Below are positions 33,072 through 42,732 of a stretch of 64,000 bases of DNA, piece by piece. The DNA comes from Beijerinckiaceae bacterium (lineage in GTDB: Bacteria; Pseudomonadota; Alphaproteobacteria; Rhizobiales; Beijerinckiaceae). The position numbers and the translations under genes were made by a program. The stretch is taken from positions 1 to 64,000 of the forward strand of contig JAJPIC010000004.1 of assembly GCA_021324915.1 (NCBI GenBank). The letters run 5' to 3'. Positions within the stretch are counted from its first letter, which is position 1, and every line of letters starts with the position of its first letter. The notes beneath the pieces were generated by a model. It was given only the letters and a program-made list of their open reading frames with translations, searched no databases and was not told where the DNA came from.

Positions 33072-33716
33072 TTACGCCGCCTTCTGCGTGCCTTTACGAT
33101 TGAGCCTGCGCTTCAGCGAGGTCCAGAGTTGGCGCATTTCTTCGGCGGCCTTGCCGTCCGGATCGACTTCCGTCACGCCCATCCCCGCGCGCGCCGCCTC
33201 CTGGTAATCGACGCGCGCGCCGACGAGGGGTCGCAGGAGCCCACCCATGGTTTCCAGCGCTGCTGCCCCGTCGGAGACGCGCTGGCTTTCCTGCATGGCC
33301 GGACATTGATTGAGCACGAATGCGTATTCCTTGCTGAGGGTCTTGAGCTTGCCCCGCGTCGCCTCGCTCGACCAGATGTCGAAAATGGTCGGGCGCGCCG
33401 GGATGACGCAGAGATCCGCGCAGCGCATGGCCGCATCGGCCGCGGGCGAATCAGTGGCAGGCGTGTCGACGATCACCAAAGTCACGCGCGCGCGGGTGAG
33501 CGCGGCAAGCGCCGACTCGAGCTTTGCCGGAGAGACCGCTTCGACCGGCATGTTACGATCGTTCCGCTGGTGACCCCATTTGACCAGCGACTTTTGCGGG
33601 TCCATGTCGATAATGAAGACGCGTTCGCCCGCTTCCCGTGCGGCGACCGCGAGGCAGGCGACAAGCGTGCTCTTGCCCGAACCGCCCTTCTGGTTGACGA
33701 GTGCGACGACCTGCAT
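33072..33716 (-). CDS. ParA-like P-loop ATPase (orphan, no ParB partner)
   Basis: The ATG at 33716 gives 214 residues with the deviant Walker A KGGSGKST at residues 10-17, IIDMDPQKS, and VDTPATDS. A TTG at 33752 would add 12 residues. The fold is that of ParA/MinD/Soj ATPases that move cargo on nucleoid or membrane. No parB or parS-like gene lies next to it; neighbours are the protease (convergent) and rarA (divergent). The main chromosome ParA is normally near the origin with parB, so this is probably a separate member, for example one that positions a protein cluster. The cargo is unknown. Confidence 0.85.
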   Translation of the reverse strand: MQVVALVNQKGGSGKSTLVACLAVAAREAGERVFIIDMDPQKSLVKWGHQRNDRNMPVEAVSPAKLESALAALTRARVTLVIVDTPATDSPAADAAMRCADLCVIPARPTIFDIWSSEATRGKLKTLSKEYAFVLNQCPAMQESQRVSDGAAALETMGGLLRPLVGARVDYQEAARAGMGVTEVDPDGKAAEEMRQLWTSLKRRLNRKGTQKAA

Positions 33717-33880
33717 GCGCAAACCCCCCGTTCGACCGCGCCTTCGATTCAAATCTCACCGAAACGTTAACCGATTGATAAGTTCGTCTCAGTCCCGCGC
33801 AAAGCTGAGCAATTGCGTTATTCACCGGGATCGGGAGCTTTCCTCTTCATTTCCGTGACTTCCGGGGCCAGATTGAAGCA

Positions 33881-35188
33881 ATGTCGGACCTTTTCGCTGC
33901 CGCTCGCCTCGAGGACCAAGCCCCGCGTCCGCTTGCCGATCGGCTACGGCCGCAGCGGCTCGACGAGGTCGCGGGACAAGACCATCTGCTGGGGCCTGAC
34001 GGTGCCCTGACGCGGCTCGCGCGCTCGGGCTCCTTCGGCAGCCTGATCTTCTGGGGACCGCCCGGCACCGGCAAGACGACTGTCGCACGACTCATCGCAC
34101 GCGAAACGAATCTTACCTTCATTCAGATTTCGGCGATATTCTCCGGGATCGCGGAGCTCAAGAAAGTCTTCGACGAGGCGCGCAAACGCCGCACCACCGG
34201 CCAGGGCACGCTGCTCTTTGTCGACGAGATCCATCGCTTCAACCGCACGCAGCAGGATTCCTTCCTGCCGGTGATGGAAGACGGCACCATCACGCTGATC
34301 GGCGCAACGACGGAAAATCCAAGCTTCGAACTCAACGCCGCGCTCCTTTCGCGGGCGCGGGTGCTCGTCTTCCGGCGGCTCGAGGAGGCGGCGCTCGAAA
34401 AACTGCTCGCGCGAGCCGAATCGCTTGAAAGGAAGGCACTGCCGCTGACGCAAGAGGCGCGCGCGGCTCTGCTCAACATGGCCGACGGCGACGGGCGCGC
34501 GATCCTCACCCTCGCCGAAGAAGTCTGGCGCGCGGCAGAGCCCGGACAAGTGTTCGATACGGCGACACTCACCGACATCGTGCAAAAGCGAGCGCCGATC
34601 TACGACAAGGCCCAGGAAGGGCACTACAATCTGATCAGCGCGTTGCATAAGTCGGTGCGCGGCTCGGATCCTGACGCGGCGCTGTATTATCTCGCGCGCA
34701 TGCTCGATGCCGGCGAGGCGCCGCTTTTCATTGCGCGGCGTATCGTACGCATGGCGATCGAGGATATCGGATTGGCCGATCCGCAAGCGCTCGTCGTCGC
34801 CAATGCGGCGAAGGATGCCTATGATTTCCTAGGCTCTCCCGAAGGCGAGCTGGCGCTCGCCAATGCGGTGATCTATGTCGCGACGGCGCCGAAGTCGAAT
34901 GCCGCCTATATGGCCTATAATTCAGCGATGCGGCTCGCGCGCGAGCATGGCTCGCTCATGCCGCCGAAGATCATCCTCAACGCGCCGACGGGGCTCATGC
35001 AGCGCGAAGGCTATGGCTCGGGTTATGAATATGATCACAATGCGCCGGAAGCCTTTTCGGGCCAGGATTATTGGCCCGAAGAACTCGGCCGCCAAAAGGT
35101 CTACGAGCCGGTCGACCGCGGCTTCGAGCGCGAGATCAAGAAGCGGCTGGATTATTGGGAGAAGCTGCGAAAGGAGCGGGGGAGGTGA
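33881..35188 (+). CDS. rarA: Replication-associated recombination protein A (AAA+ ATPase)
   Basis: The 435-residue product matches RarA/MgsA (Mgs1/WRNIP1 family). Walker [10 protein letters not shown] is at 59-67, Walker [11 protein letters not shown] at about 111-120, and the sensor [11 protein letters not shown] follows. The C-terminal tetramerisation region is complete ([17 protein letters not shown]). It acts at stalled replication forks. It is transcribed divergently from the ParA-like gene. Confidence 0.95.
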   Translation: MSDLFAAARLEDQAPRPLADRLRPQRLDEVAGQDHLLGPDGALTRLARSGSFGSLIFWGPPGTGKTTVARLIARETNLTFIQISAIFSGIAELKKVFDEARKRRTTGQGTLLFVDEIHRFNRTQQDSFLPVMEDGTITLIGATTENPSFELNAALLSRARVLVFRRLEEAALEKLLARAESLERKALPLTQEARAALLNMADGDGRAILTLAEEVWRAAEPGQVFDTATLTDIVQKRAPIYDKAQEGHYNLISALHKSVRGSDPDAALYYLARMLDAGEAPLFIARRIVRMAIEDIGLADPQALVVANAAKDAYDFLGSPEGELALANAVIYVATAPKSNAAYMAYNSAMRLAREHGSLMPPKIILNAPTGLMQREGYGSGYEYDHNAPEAFSGQDYWPEELGRQKVYEPVDRGFEREIKKRLDYWEKLRKERGR

Positions 35189-35198
35189 GGGTTGCGAT

Positions 35199-35310
35199 AC
35201 CCTCTCTCGTCATAGGAGAGGGCGGCCCAGATGCAGCCCGGGAGGGTTGCTGAAGACGGCCCTCATCCGTCGTGCCTCGCACGACACCTTCTCCCACGAG
35301 GGGAGAAGGA
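35199..35310 (+). repeat. Composite two-hairpin intergenic repeat, copy 1 (RIME-like)
   Basis: The element opens with the hairpin CCCTCTC / GAGAGGG (35200-35222), continues with a GC-rich middle containing CTCATCCG and TGCCTC, and closes with the perfect 9-bp hairpin CCTTCTCCC / GGGAGAAGG (35287-35309, loop ACGAG). The same order occurs in reverse orientation at 38091-38200. The layout recalls the Rhizobium intergenic mosaic elements (RIME). It lies just before the rluC-type gene and its translation explains a spurious N-terminal extension of that ORF. Confidence 0.7.
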
Positions 35311-35340
35311 GGGGCGGCATCTGTGTTAAAACACCCGATC

Positions 35341-36366
35341 ATGCCCGTCCAAACCCTCACCGTCACCGAAGATGAAGCCGGCATGCGGCTCGACCGCTGG
35401 TTCAAGCGGCACTTGCCGACGCTCTCGCTCGCGCATCTCAATAAGATCGTGCGCACCGGCCAGGTCCGGATCGACGGCGCGCGCGCCACGACTGCGACGC
35501 GGCTCGAAGCGGGGCAGAAGATCCGCATTCCGCCCATGAAGCTTGCGCCGGAGGCACAAGCTGCCGCGCCTTCCGAAGAGGACAAGCGCGCCATCCGCGC
35601 CATGATCCTTTACGAGGACGATTACCTCATGGTCTTGAACAAGCCCTTCGGGCTTGCGGTTCAGGGCGGCTCCGGCACCCCGCGCCATATCGACGGCATG
35701 CTCGCTTCGCTTGTCGACGCACGTGGCGAACGCCCGGTGCTGGTACATCGGCTCGATCGCGACACCTGCGGCGTCCTTCTCGTCGCCAAGTCGCGCCGGA
35801 TGGCAGCCGACCTCGGCGAGATATTTCGCTCGCGCCGCGCAACGAAAATCTATTGGGCTTTGGTCGAAGGCGTGCCGAAACCGGCGCGCGGCCGCATCTC
35901 GCTCTTTCTCGCCAAGGGCGAGGGAATGGAAAAAGAGCGCGGCGCGCCGCGGCGCGGAGCCGAGCGCACGGATCTCGAGAAGATGCGCGTCGCGCAGCAT
36001 GGCGAGGCCGACGCCCAGCATTCGGTGACTTATTATGCGACCGTCGATAAGGTTCCGGGTCGCCTCGCCTGGCTCTCGATGAAGCCCATCACCGGGCGCA
36101 CGCATCAATTGCGCGCGCATGCCGAGGCGATCGGCCATCCGATCGTCGGCGACCCGAAATATCGAGGCGAACTGCGCGCCGAACGGCAGATTCCGGAAGG
36201 CATCGAACGCAAGCTCCATCTTTTGGCGCGGCGGATCGTGCTGCCGCATCCACGCGGCGGCGTGCTCGACGTCACCGCGCCTCTTCCCCCGCACATGCGC
36301 AAAAGCTTCGAAATGTTCGGCTTCGACGCCAAGCGCGAAGATCCGATCGAAGAAGCGCCGGAATAG
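35341..36366 (+). CDS. rluC: RluC-type 23S rRNA pseudouridine synthase
   Basis: I chose the ATG at 35341 (341 residues), because the longer ORF from 35272 would translate the intergenic repeat. An S4 RNA-binding domain covers about residues 10-65. The RluA-family catalytic motif HRLDRDT is at 136-142, with Asp139 as the catalytic residue, and GRTHQLRAHA follows. RluC modifies three uridines in 23S rRNA helix 35-39; family membership is clear, the exact target is inferred. Confidence 0.88.
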   Translation: MPVQTLTVTEDEAGMRLDRWFKRHLPTLSLAHLNKIVRTGQVRIDGARATTATRLEAGQKIRIPPMKLAPEAQAAAPSEEDKRAIRAMILYEDDYLMVLNKPFGLAVQGGSGTPRHIDGMLASLVDARGERPVLVHRLDRDTCGVLLVAKSRRMAADLGEIFRSRRATKIYWALVEGVPKPARGRISLFLAKGEGMEKERGAPRRGAERTDLEKMRVAQHGEADAQHSVTYYATVDKVPGRLAWLSMKPITGRTHQLRAHAEAIGHPIVGDPKYRGELRAERQIPEGIERKLHLLARRIVLPHPRGGVLDVTAPLPPHMRKSFEMFGFDAKREDPIEEAPE

Positions 36367-36417
36367 CATCGCATCAGCACGCGGCGCCGATCCGGCAGAC
36401 AGGATGCAGGTGGAAAG

Positions 36418-38034
36418 TCATTCGCCCCGGTAGACCGGGCGATAGGCCATTTCCCGGATATGCGCCGCAACATCGGCAGGTCTTGGCACGCGTGCGAGAT
36501 CGCGATTGAAAATATATTCGGCGACGCGCGTTGCGACATGCAGCGAGGATTCGAGAATCTTCCCCTGCGGCGGATAGATCAGTCCGATCGCGAGGTTCTG
36601 GTCTGTGACCTGTTCGGCGACCGCTTTGGCCGCGACGATGAACATTTCCTCCGTCACGCGCCGTGCCTCGGTCGCATAGACCGCCATCCCCATGGCCGGG
36701 AATATGTAAACATTATTGCCCTGGCCGGGAACGAAAGTGTGCCCGTCATATTCGACAGGCGGGAACGGGCTTCCGCTCGCGAAAATCGCGCGCCCGCGCG
36801 ATCAGCGATAGGCTTCCTCCGCCGTGCATTCCGAACGGGACGTCGGGTTGGAATAGGGAAAGATGATCGGCCGGTCGTTGATCTCGGCCATGGCTTCGAT
36901 GACTTGCTGGTTGAAGAGTTTCGGCACCGTGCTCACGCCGATGATGCCGGTAGGCTTCAATTCTCTTATCGCCTCGACAAAGGTCGAAACCGGCGCGCGG
37001 TTCTGCGCAAAAGGCTTTTGGAAATCCAAAAGGTCGGTGCGCGATTTCACCATCAGGCCATTGATGTCGAAGAGCGCATTGCGCTCGCGCGCTTGTTCGA
37101 TGTCGAGTCCTTCGAGCGCCATCGCCTCGCTGACGAGTTCGGCTATCCCGGTGGCAGCCGATCCGCCGCCGAGAAAAAGAAAGCGTTGATCCGTGAGCTT
37201 GCCTCCCGAGATCCGCAGAGCGCCGAATATGCCGGCGAGCGCCACGGCGGCGGTTCCCTGAATATCATCGTTATAGGTGCAGATCTTGCCGCGATAGCGC
37301 TCCAGGATCGGTACGGCGTTGATATTGGCGAAATCCTCCCATTGGATGCAGCATTTCGGAAAAAGCGTCTCGACGGCTTCGACGAATTCATCCACAAATT
37401 CATAATAAGCTTGCCCGCGCGCACGATTTTGCTGCAGCCCGAGATAGAGCGGGTCTTCGAGCAATTCGAGATTGTTCGTGCCGACGTCGAGCATCACGGG
37501 CAGGCAATATTGCGGAGGCACGCCGGCGCATGCGGTATAGAGCGCAAGCTTGCCGATCGGAATGCCCATGCCGCCGACGCCCTGGTCGCCGAGCCCGAGA
37601 ATGCGTTCGCCATCGGTGACGACGATGAAGCGCACGTCGTGCTGCTGCCAATTGCCGAGCAGATCCTTCAGCCGGCCGCGCGCTGTGATCGGCAGATAGA
37701 TGCCGCGCGTCGCGCGGAAAATATGATCGAATTTCTGGCAGGCCTCGCCGACCGTCGGCGTATAGACGATCGGCATGAAAGTCGCCGGATCCGACATCAC
37801 GACGGCATAGAAAAGGGTCTCGTTGCGCGCCTGCAAGTCGGAAAGCAGGAGGTATTTCTGGAGGTTATTGTCGAGATTGGCCAGCTCTCCATGAATGCGG
37901 GCGACCTGCAAGGCGAGCGTAGAGACGCGCGGCGGCAGCAGGCCCTCGAGCTTGTGCGTACGGCGCTCGGCCTCGGTAAAGGCCGAGCCTTTGTTGAGGC
38001 GCGGGTTGTGCAGCAGGTCATAGCCTGAAGCCAT
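36418..38034 (-). pseudogene. NAD(P)-dependent malic enzyme, interrupted by an in-frame TGA
   Basis: Two collinear ORFs in the same frame make one malic enzyme of about 538 residues: residues 1-410 (38034-36805) and a further 127 residues (36801-36421) separated only by TGA at 36802-36804. The frame stays open on both sides and the homology is continuous: CTAEEAYR, stop, then GRAIFASGSPFPPVEY and PGQGNNVYIFPAMGMAVYAT. Relatives have Trp at the stop position, so TGG to TGA is the simplest explanation. The N-terminal part keeps YTPTVGEACQ and the NAD site GGGSAATGIAELV. A truncated product would lack the C-terminal asparagine region that binds malate. The enzyme would convert malate to pyruvate and CO2. 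Readthrough or a base-calling error cannot be excluded. Confidence 0.75.
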
Positions 38035-38090
38035 GGCGTTTCCTCATCGTTGTCGGTGTTCTCGGTATCTCTGCGAGCCAAGCGAGCGCT

Positions 38091-38200
38091 CCTTCTCCCC
38101 ATGCGGGAGAAGGCATCCCTGAGAGGCATGACCGGATGAGAGCTTGCGCGACCTCACCCGGGGGGCTCCGCCCGCTACCCTCTCCCGCAAGGGGAGAGGG
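38091..38200 (-). repeat. Composite two-hairpin intergenic repeat, copy 2 (RIME-like)
   Basis: In the gap between ppc and the malic-enzyme gene the perfect hairpins CCTTCTCCC / GGGAGAAGG (38091-38113, loop CATGC) and CCCTCTCCC / GGGAGAGGG (38178-38200, loop GCAAG) flank a GC-rich middle. Read on the - strand the order of parts is the same as in copy 1 at 35199-35310, including CTCATCCG and TGCCTC. No gene was seen in this 180-nt gap. Confidence 0.7.
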
Positions 38201-38214
38201 TTCGCGCGACGCCA

Positions 38215-40989
38215 TCACCCGCTGTTGCGCAGGCCGGCCGAGATTCCGTTGATCGTGATCTGCACGGCGCGCAGGATCGACTCGTCCTCGCTATCGGCGG
38301 CGCGATGCAGCTTCAGAAGCTCGACCTGCACGTGGTTGAGCGGGTCGAGATAGGGAATGCGCATGCGCAATGATTTGTCGAGCACCGGATTGTCCTGCAG
38401 CAATTCGGTCTGCTTGGTAATGGCGAGGAGCGCGGCGATCGAATCCGTCCATTCGGCGCGGATCCGTTCGAAGATCTTGTCGCGCACCGACTTGTCCGGC
38501 ACAAGCTCGGCATAGCGCGAAGCTATTCCGATGTTGCTCTTGGCGAGCACCATTTCCATGTTGGAGAGCAACATGCGGAAGAAGCCCCATTCGCGATACA
38601 TGTCCTGAAGGAAGGCAAGGCCCGTGCCCTGGCGTTCCGCCATCCATGCCTTGAAGGCGGACCCGAACCCGTACCAGCCGGGGAGCATGAGCCGGCACTG
38701 CGCCCAGGAGAAGACCCAGGGAATGGCGCGCAGGTGTTGGATTTTGCGCGTCTTGGTGCGCGAGGCAGGACGGCTGCCGATGTTGAGCGTCGCGATTTCG
38801 GTGATGACGGTCGAAGCCCAGAAATAATTCTCGAAATCCGGTGTCTCGTAGACGAGCGCGCGGTAAGCCTTGAAGGCGTGACCCGACAGCTCTTCCATGG
38901 CCGAGAGATATTCGGGCCGCGGCGCATGCTGTTCGGGCATGAGCAGTGAGGCTTCGAGCGTGGCTGCGACGAACGTCTCGAGATTGCGCCGCCCGACTTC
39001 CGGATTGGCGTATTTGCTCGCGATGATCTCGCCCTGTTCGGTAACGCGAATCTGACCCCCGACCGCGCCGCTCGGCTGCGCGCGAATAGCCTCATAGGTC
39101 GGCCCGCCGCCGCGCCCGACCGATCCGCCGCGCCCGTGAAAGAGCCGCAGCTTCACGCCATGGTGCTGGAAAGTCTCCAGGAGATCGATCTCGGCCTTGT
39201 AGAGTTCCCAGCCCGAGGTGACATAGCCGCCATCCTTGTTGCTGTCGGAATAGCCGAGCATGATCTCCTGGACGTTGTTGCGGCTTTCGACGAGCCGCCG
39301 ATAGGCGGGCAGCGAAAAGGCCTTCTCCATCACCGTTGCGCACTGGCGCAAATCTCCGATCGTCTCGAACAGCGGCACGATGTCGATCTCGCTGCTTCCG
39401 TCCGCCTTGATCAGGCCGACCTCTTTCAAGAGCACGGCCAGTTCGAGCAGATCGGAGAGAGATTGCGCCTGTGAGATGATGCTCGTGCGGATGATCTCGT
39501 CACCGAACGTGGCGCGCGCCTCGACCGCCGCGTGAAATACCGCGAGCTCTTTGCGTGTCTCGTCCGAATAGGTGACGAAGGGCGAAGAGAGCGTGCGGAT
39601 TGTGCTGAGCTCCTTCACCAGGAGCTCGACGCGTTCCTCTTCGCTGCGCGACATGTAATCGGTGCCCGGTGCCGCCGCCTCGAAGAGCTCGGCGATCGTG
39701 CGCTCGTGCACGTCGGAATTCTGCCTGAGGTCGATCGAGGCGAGGTGAAAGCCGAAGCAATCGGCGGTGCGCCGCAAGCTGCGCAGCCTGCCGCGCGTCA
39801 AGAGATAGGAATTATGCGTGCGCAGCGACTGATCGACAATGAAGAGGTCGCGCTTGAATTCGGCGACGTTGCGGTAGGGATGCATCGGCACGTGCCGCGA
39901 CTTGATCGGATGTTGATCGTCTATGGCGCGCAGCGTCGCCGCGATGCGGCCGCGCATGGCTGCGATCGCCCGCCGATAGGGCTCGGACATGCGATGCGGC
40001 GAGGCATCCGGCGAGCTCGCCGCGAGCTCGCGCAACTCGTCCGAGACATTCACGACCTCGGCGCTGATCGAGAATTCGGCGCTGAGCTGAGTGAGCTCAT
40101 CGAGATAATGCGAGAGAATGCGTGTGCCGTGCATGCGCACGGTTTCGCGCAGCACGTCGGCGGTGACAAAGGGATTGCCGTCGCGGTCGCCGCCGATCCA
40201 GCTGCCGAGCCGCAGGAAGGACGCAACGCGCGCCTCCGCGGTCGAAGGCGCATAGGCGCGCAATTGCCGCTCGACCTGCTGATAGAGCTGCGGCACTTCT
40301 CCGAGGAACGTGTAATCGTAATAGGAAAGCCCGTTCAGCACTTCGTCGCGCACGGTGAGCTTCGTTCGCCTCAGCAGGCTCGTTTGCCAGAGGATGAGGA
40401 CGGCGCGCCTGATCTGGTCCTCGATCTCGGCTTCTTCCTGCGGCATCAATTGCTGGCGGTCGCGATGTTCGAGAAGATGGGCGATCGCCATCTCGCGCAA
40501 CATCGTGCTCTTGCGCCGTACTTCCGTCGGATGCGCGGTGAGCACCGGCACCATGAAGGCATAATCGAAGAATTCGCACAGCTTCTCGGGGCTGACGCCG
40601 GTCTCGTGACAGCGCGCGAGCGCATAAGCGAGCGTTCCCGGCGGCTCGGGCACGCCGGCGATCGCGTCGGCACGCAGGCGCCTGATCTGATGCAGATCCT
40701 CGGCAATATTGCTCAAATGCGAGAAGTAGCTATAGGCGCGGACGATCTGGACGGATTGCGTCGGGGTCAGCGATTCGAGAATGGCTTCGAGCCGATGACG
40801 TGCGGTTTGATCGCCGTCGCGGTGAAAGCGTACCGAGGTCTGGCGGATCAGCTCGACGAGGTCGAAGACCTCCTGGCCTTCCTGTTCGCGCACCGTATCG
40901 CCGAGGATGCGCCCGAGCAGGCGGATATCGTCCTTCAGTTGCCGGTCGGCGTCGGCGGCAAATTCTGTTCTATCTGCTTCCTTATTCAT
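38215..40989 (-). CDS. ppc: Phosphoenolpyruvate carboxylase
   Basis: The 924-residue product is full length. The catalytic His153 lies in [22 protein letters not shown] and [14 protein letters not shown] carry the PEP and bicarbonate site, and the chain ends in [12 protein letters not shown], close to the usual C-terminal QNTG. It makes oxaloacetate from PEP and bicarbonate, replenishing the TCA cycle, and is a carbon-fixing step of the serine cycle in methylotrophs. The ATG at 40989 follows GGGGAG. It lies upstream of the broken malic-enzyme gene on the same strand, and divergent to the Atp12 gene. Confidence 0.98.
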   Translation of the reverse strand: MNKEADRTEFAADADRQLKDDIRLLGRILGDTVREQEGQEVFDLVELIRQTSVRFHRDGDQTARHRLEAILESLTPTQSVQIVRAYSYFSHLSNIAEDLHQIRRLRADAIAGVPEPPGTLAYALARCHETGVSPEKLCEFFDYAFMVPVLTAHPTEVRRKSTMLREMAIAHLLEHRDRQQLMPQEEAEIEDQIRRAVLILWQTSLLRRTKLTVRDEVLNGLSYYDYTFLGEVPQLYQQVERQLRAYAPSTAEARVASFLRLGSWIGGDRDGNPFVTADVLRETVRMHGTRILSHYLDELTQLSAEFSISAEVVNVSDELRELAASSPDASPHRMSEPYRRAIAAMRGRIAATLRAIDDQHPIKSRHVPMHPYRNVAEFKRDLFIVDQSLRTHNSYLLTRGRLRSLRRTADCFGFHLASIDLRQNSDVHERTIAELFEAAAPGTDYMSRSEEERVELLVKELSTIRTLSSPFVTYSDETRKELAVFHAAVEARATFGDEIIRTSIISQAQSLSDLLELAVLLKEVGLIKADGSSEIDIVPLFETIGDLRQCATVMEKAFSLPAYRRLVESRNNVQEIMLGYSDSNKDGGYVTSGWELYKAEIDLLETFQHHGVKLRLFHGRGGSVGRGGGPTYEAIRAQPSGAVGGQIRVTEQGEIIASKYANPEVGRRNLETFVAATLEASLLMPEQHAPRPEYLSAMEELSGHAFKAYRALVYETPDFENYFWASTVITEIATLNIGSRPASRTKTRKIQHLRAIPWVFSWAQCRLMLPGWYGFGSAFKAWMAERQGTGLAFLQDMYREWGFFRMLLSNMEMVLAKSNIGIASRYAELVPDKSVRDKIFERIRAEWTDSIAALLAITKQTELLQDNPVLDKSLRMRIPYLDPLNHVQVELLKLHRAADSEDESILRAVQITINGISAGLRNSG

Positions 40990-41032
40990 TGCGTGCTCCC
41001 CGGTGCTCTGGGCGGGCCCGGCTCTATATTGT

Positions 41033-41064
41033 TATAACCTTTGCTCGGATTCCTATAACCTTTG
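41033..41064. promoter_or_regulatory. Direct repeats TATAACCTTTG x2 between ppc and the Atp12 gene
   Basis: The 11-mer TATAACCTTTG occurs at 41033-41043 and again at 41054-41064, start to start 21 bp, that is two helical turns apart. The site lies in the 164-bp divergent region, 44 bp from the ppc start codon. Such spacing fits a regulator dimer or two subunits bound on one face of the helix. Read on the ppc strand, the first site is followed by ATAACAATATAG, an AT-rich stretch that could be a -10 region. The regulator is unknown. Confidence 0.45.
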
Positions 41065-41153
41065 GCGGATCGGCATGCTCGATGAATTTTGGCGCTGGCG
41101 TGACCGTAGCTGCGGCATTTCAACCGAGACCCGATCCAGGCTAAGAATGAAAT

Positions 41154-41906
41154 ATGGTGCAGGATCCGATCCGCGTTGCCGGCTTTGACGCCGCGCGCAA
41201 GCCCAAGCGCTTTTATAGCAAACCGGGCCTCACGCCCTGCGAGGGCGGTTTTGCGCTGACGCTCGACGGGCGCGTAGCCAAGACGCCCGCCAAGGCCCCC
41301 CTTGTCCTGCCGACCCGGGAAGCGGCCGAGGCGCTTGCCGCGGAATGGGCGGGGCAAGAAGACGAGATCGATTTCGCCGCCATGCCGATCACCCGCATCG
41401 CAAATGCAGCGATCGACGCCGTCGCGTCGAAAAGACAAGAGGTAGCCCAGGAAATCGTCGGCTATGCGGAGACCGATCTCGTCTGCTATCGCGCGGAGGG
41501 GCCGGAAAAGCTGGTTAAGGCCGAAGCCGAGGCCTGGGATCCGGTTCTGGCCTTCGCCGCCGCACGGCTGGGGGCTCGGTTCATCTGCTCCGAGGGCATC
41601 ACGCATGTCGAACAGCCGCGGTCGGCCGTTGCCGCCGTCCGCGCCAAGGTCGAGGAGATCGCCCGGGCAGCACCGGTTGCGCTCGCCTGCCTGTCGGTGA
41701 TGACAAGTTTGACGGGCTCAGTTCTGATCGCGCTGGCGCTTGCGGAGGGGGCGATCAGCCTCGAGGAAGCCTGGCGGGCGGCGCATGTCGACGAGGACTA
41801 CCAGATCGCCTTTTGGGGTGCCGATCCCGAAGCGGTGGCGCGAAGGGAGAGGCGTTTTGCCGAAATGGCGGCGGCGGAGCGCCTTTGGCGATTAACGTCA
41901 GCTTGA
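41154..41906 (+). CDS. ATP12-family F1-ATPase assembly chaperone
   Basis: The 250-residue protein matches the Atp12 family, which in mitochondria binds the F1 alpha subunit and helps it join beta; alphaproteobacteria share the gene. Family segments seen are KRFYSKPGLTP, LDGRVAKTPAK, EWAGQEDEIDFAAMPITRIAN and the C-terminal AWRAAHVDEDYQIAFWGAD. It is cytosolic with no signal peptide. It stands alone between ppc (divergent) and tatA (165 nt downstream). Confidence 0.92.
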   Translation: MVQDPIRVAGFDAARKPKRFYSKPGLTPCEGGFALTLDGRVAKTPAKAPLVLPTREAAEALAAEWAGQEDEIDFAAMPITRIANAAIDAVASKRQEVAQEIVGYAETDLVCYRAEGPEKLVKAEAEAWDPVLAFAAARLGARFICSEGITHVEQPRSAVAAVRAKVEEIARAAPVALACLSVMTSLTGSVLIALALAEGAISLEEAWRAAHVDEDYQIAFWGADPEAVARRERRFAEMAAAERLWRLTSA

Positions 41907-42071
41907 GGCGCCGCACGTCCCGTCCGCTCCGCGGCTATCCGCCTGTCCGATCAAGCCGTTGGCAGATGTTGCCCGGATGGGGAAAATGCCGCGGTTTCGC
42001 CGGCGTCCTTGTTTTCCGGTCTCTAGAAGCTTAGGTTCCGGGCAATCCCCCGAGAAAATTGGAGACCCGTC

Positions 42072-42296
42072 ATGGGCGGAACATTCTCGATCTGGCACCT
42101 TTTGATCCTCGGCGCCGTCATCCTCATCCTCTTCGGCGGCAAGGGCAAAATTTCGGACATCATGGGCGACGTCGCCAAAGGCATCAAATCCTTCAAGAAG
42201 GGCCTCGCCGATGATGACAAGCCGACGACGCAGGCTATCGATCACCGCCCGGGGGTCGAGGCAAGCAAGGTTTCCGACACGCAGAAAGCCGGCTGA
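42072..42296 (+). CDS. tatA: Sec-independent protein translocase subunit TatA
   Basis: The 74-residue protein has one N-terminal membrane segment (about 6-22), the hinge [19 protein letters not shown] and an amphipathic helix, then a polar tail. TatA oligomers form the pathway for folded proteins with twin-arginine signals. It is the first gene of tatABC, 27 nt before tatB. Confidence 0.95.
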   Translation: MGGTFSIWHLLILGAVILILFGGKGKISDIMGDVAKGIKSFKKGLADDDKPTTQAIDHRPGVEASKVSDTQKAG

Positions 42297-42323
42297 AGAC
42301 CTGTGCCCTAACGGGCATTGACC

Positions 42324-42716
42324 ATGTTCGAATTCGACGCCGGAAAGCTCGTCATCATTGGAATCGTGGCGCTGATCGTGATCGGCCCGAAGGAATTGCC
42401 GCGCGTCATGCGCCAAGTCGGCCAGGCGGTCGGGAAGCTCCGCAGGTTAGGGGCCGAATTCCAGGCCCAGTTCATGGAAGCGATCCGCGAAGCGGATGCC
42501 GAAGAGATCAAGGCCGAGATGCGCCGGCTTTCCGATAGCGCGAAGGTCGACGTCGGCCCCGATCCTTTGGCGCTCGCAAAAGCGGAAATAAGTTCGGCTC
42601 TCGAACAGAAGATCGAGACACGCGAAGAAATGGCCGCCGAGCCTGCCGCGCAGAGCTCTGAAGAGAAGCCGCTCGAGCCGGCCGCCTTGTCCGCGCCGCC
42701 TGCGCCGCCCGCCTGA
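42324..42716 (+). CDS. tatB: Sec-independent protein translocase subunit TatB
   Basis: The ATG at 42324 gives 130 residues; a TTG two codons earlier is possible. It has the membrane segment with the TatB-type IVIGPKELPRVMRQVG, a long amphipathic helix and an Ala/Pro/Glu tail. TatB with TatC receives the twin-arginine signal peptide. Confidence 0.94.
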   Translation: MFEFDAGKLVIIGIVALIVIGPKELPRVMRQVGQAVGKLRRLGAEFQAQFMEAIREADAEEIKAEMRRLSDSAKVDVGPDPLALAKAEISSALEQKIETREEMAAEPAAQSSEEKPLEPAALSAPPAPPA

Positions 42717-42732
42717 TGCCGCCGGGTTCGCC

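Noticed and set aside
35272-35340. Upstream ATG for the RluC-type gene
   Set aside because: The extra residues are a translation of the composite intergenic repeat.
36802-36804. TGA as a selenocysteine codon in malic enzyme
   Set aside because: The family has no selenoprotein members known to me, relatives have Trp at this place, and no obvious following stem-loop was seen.
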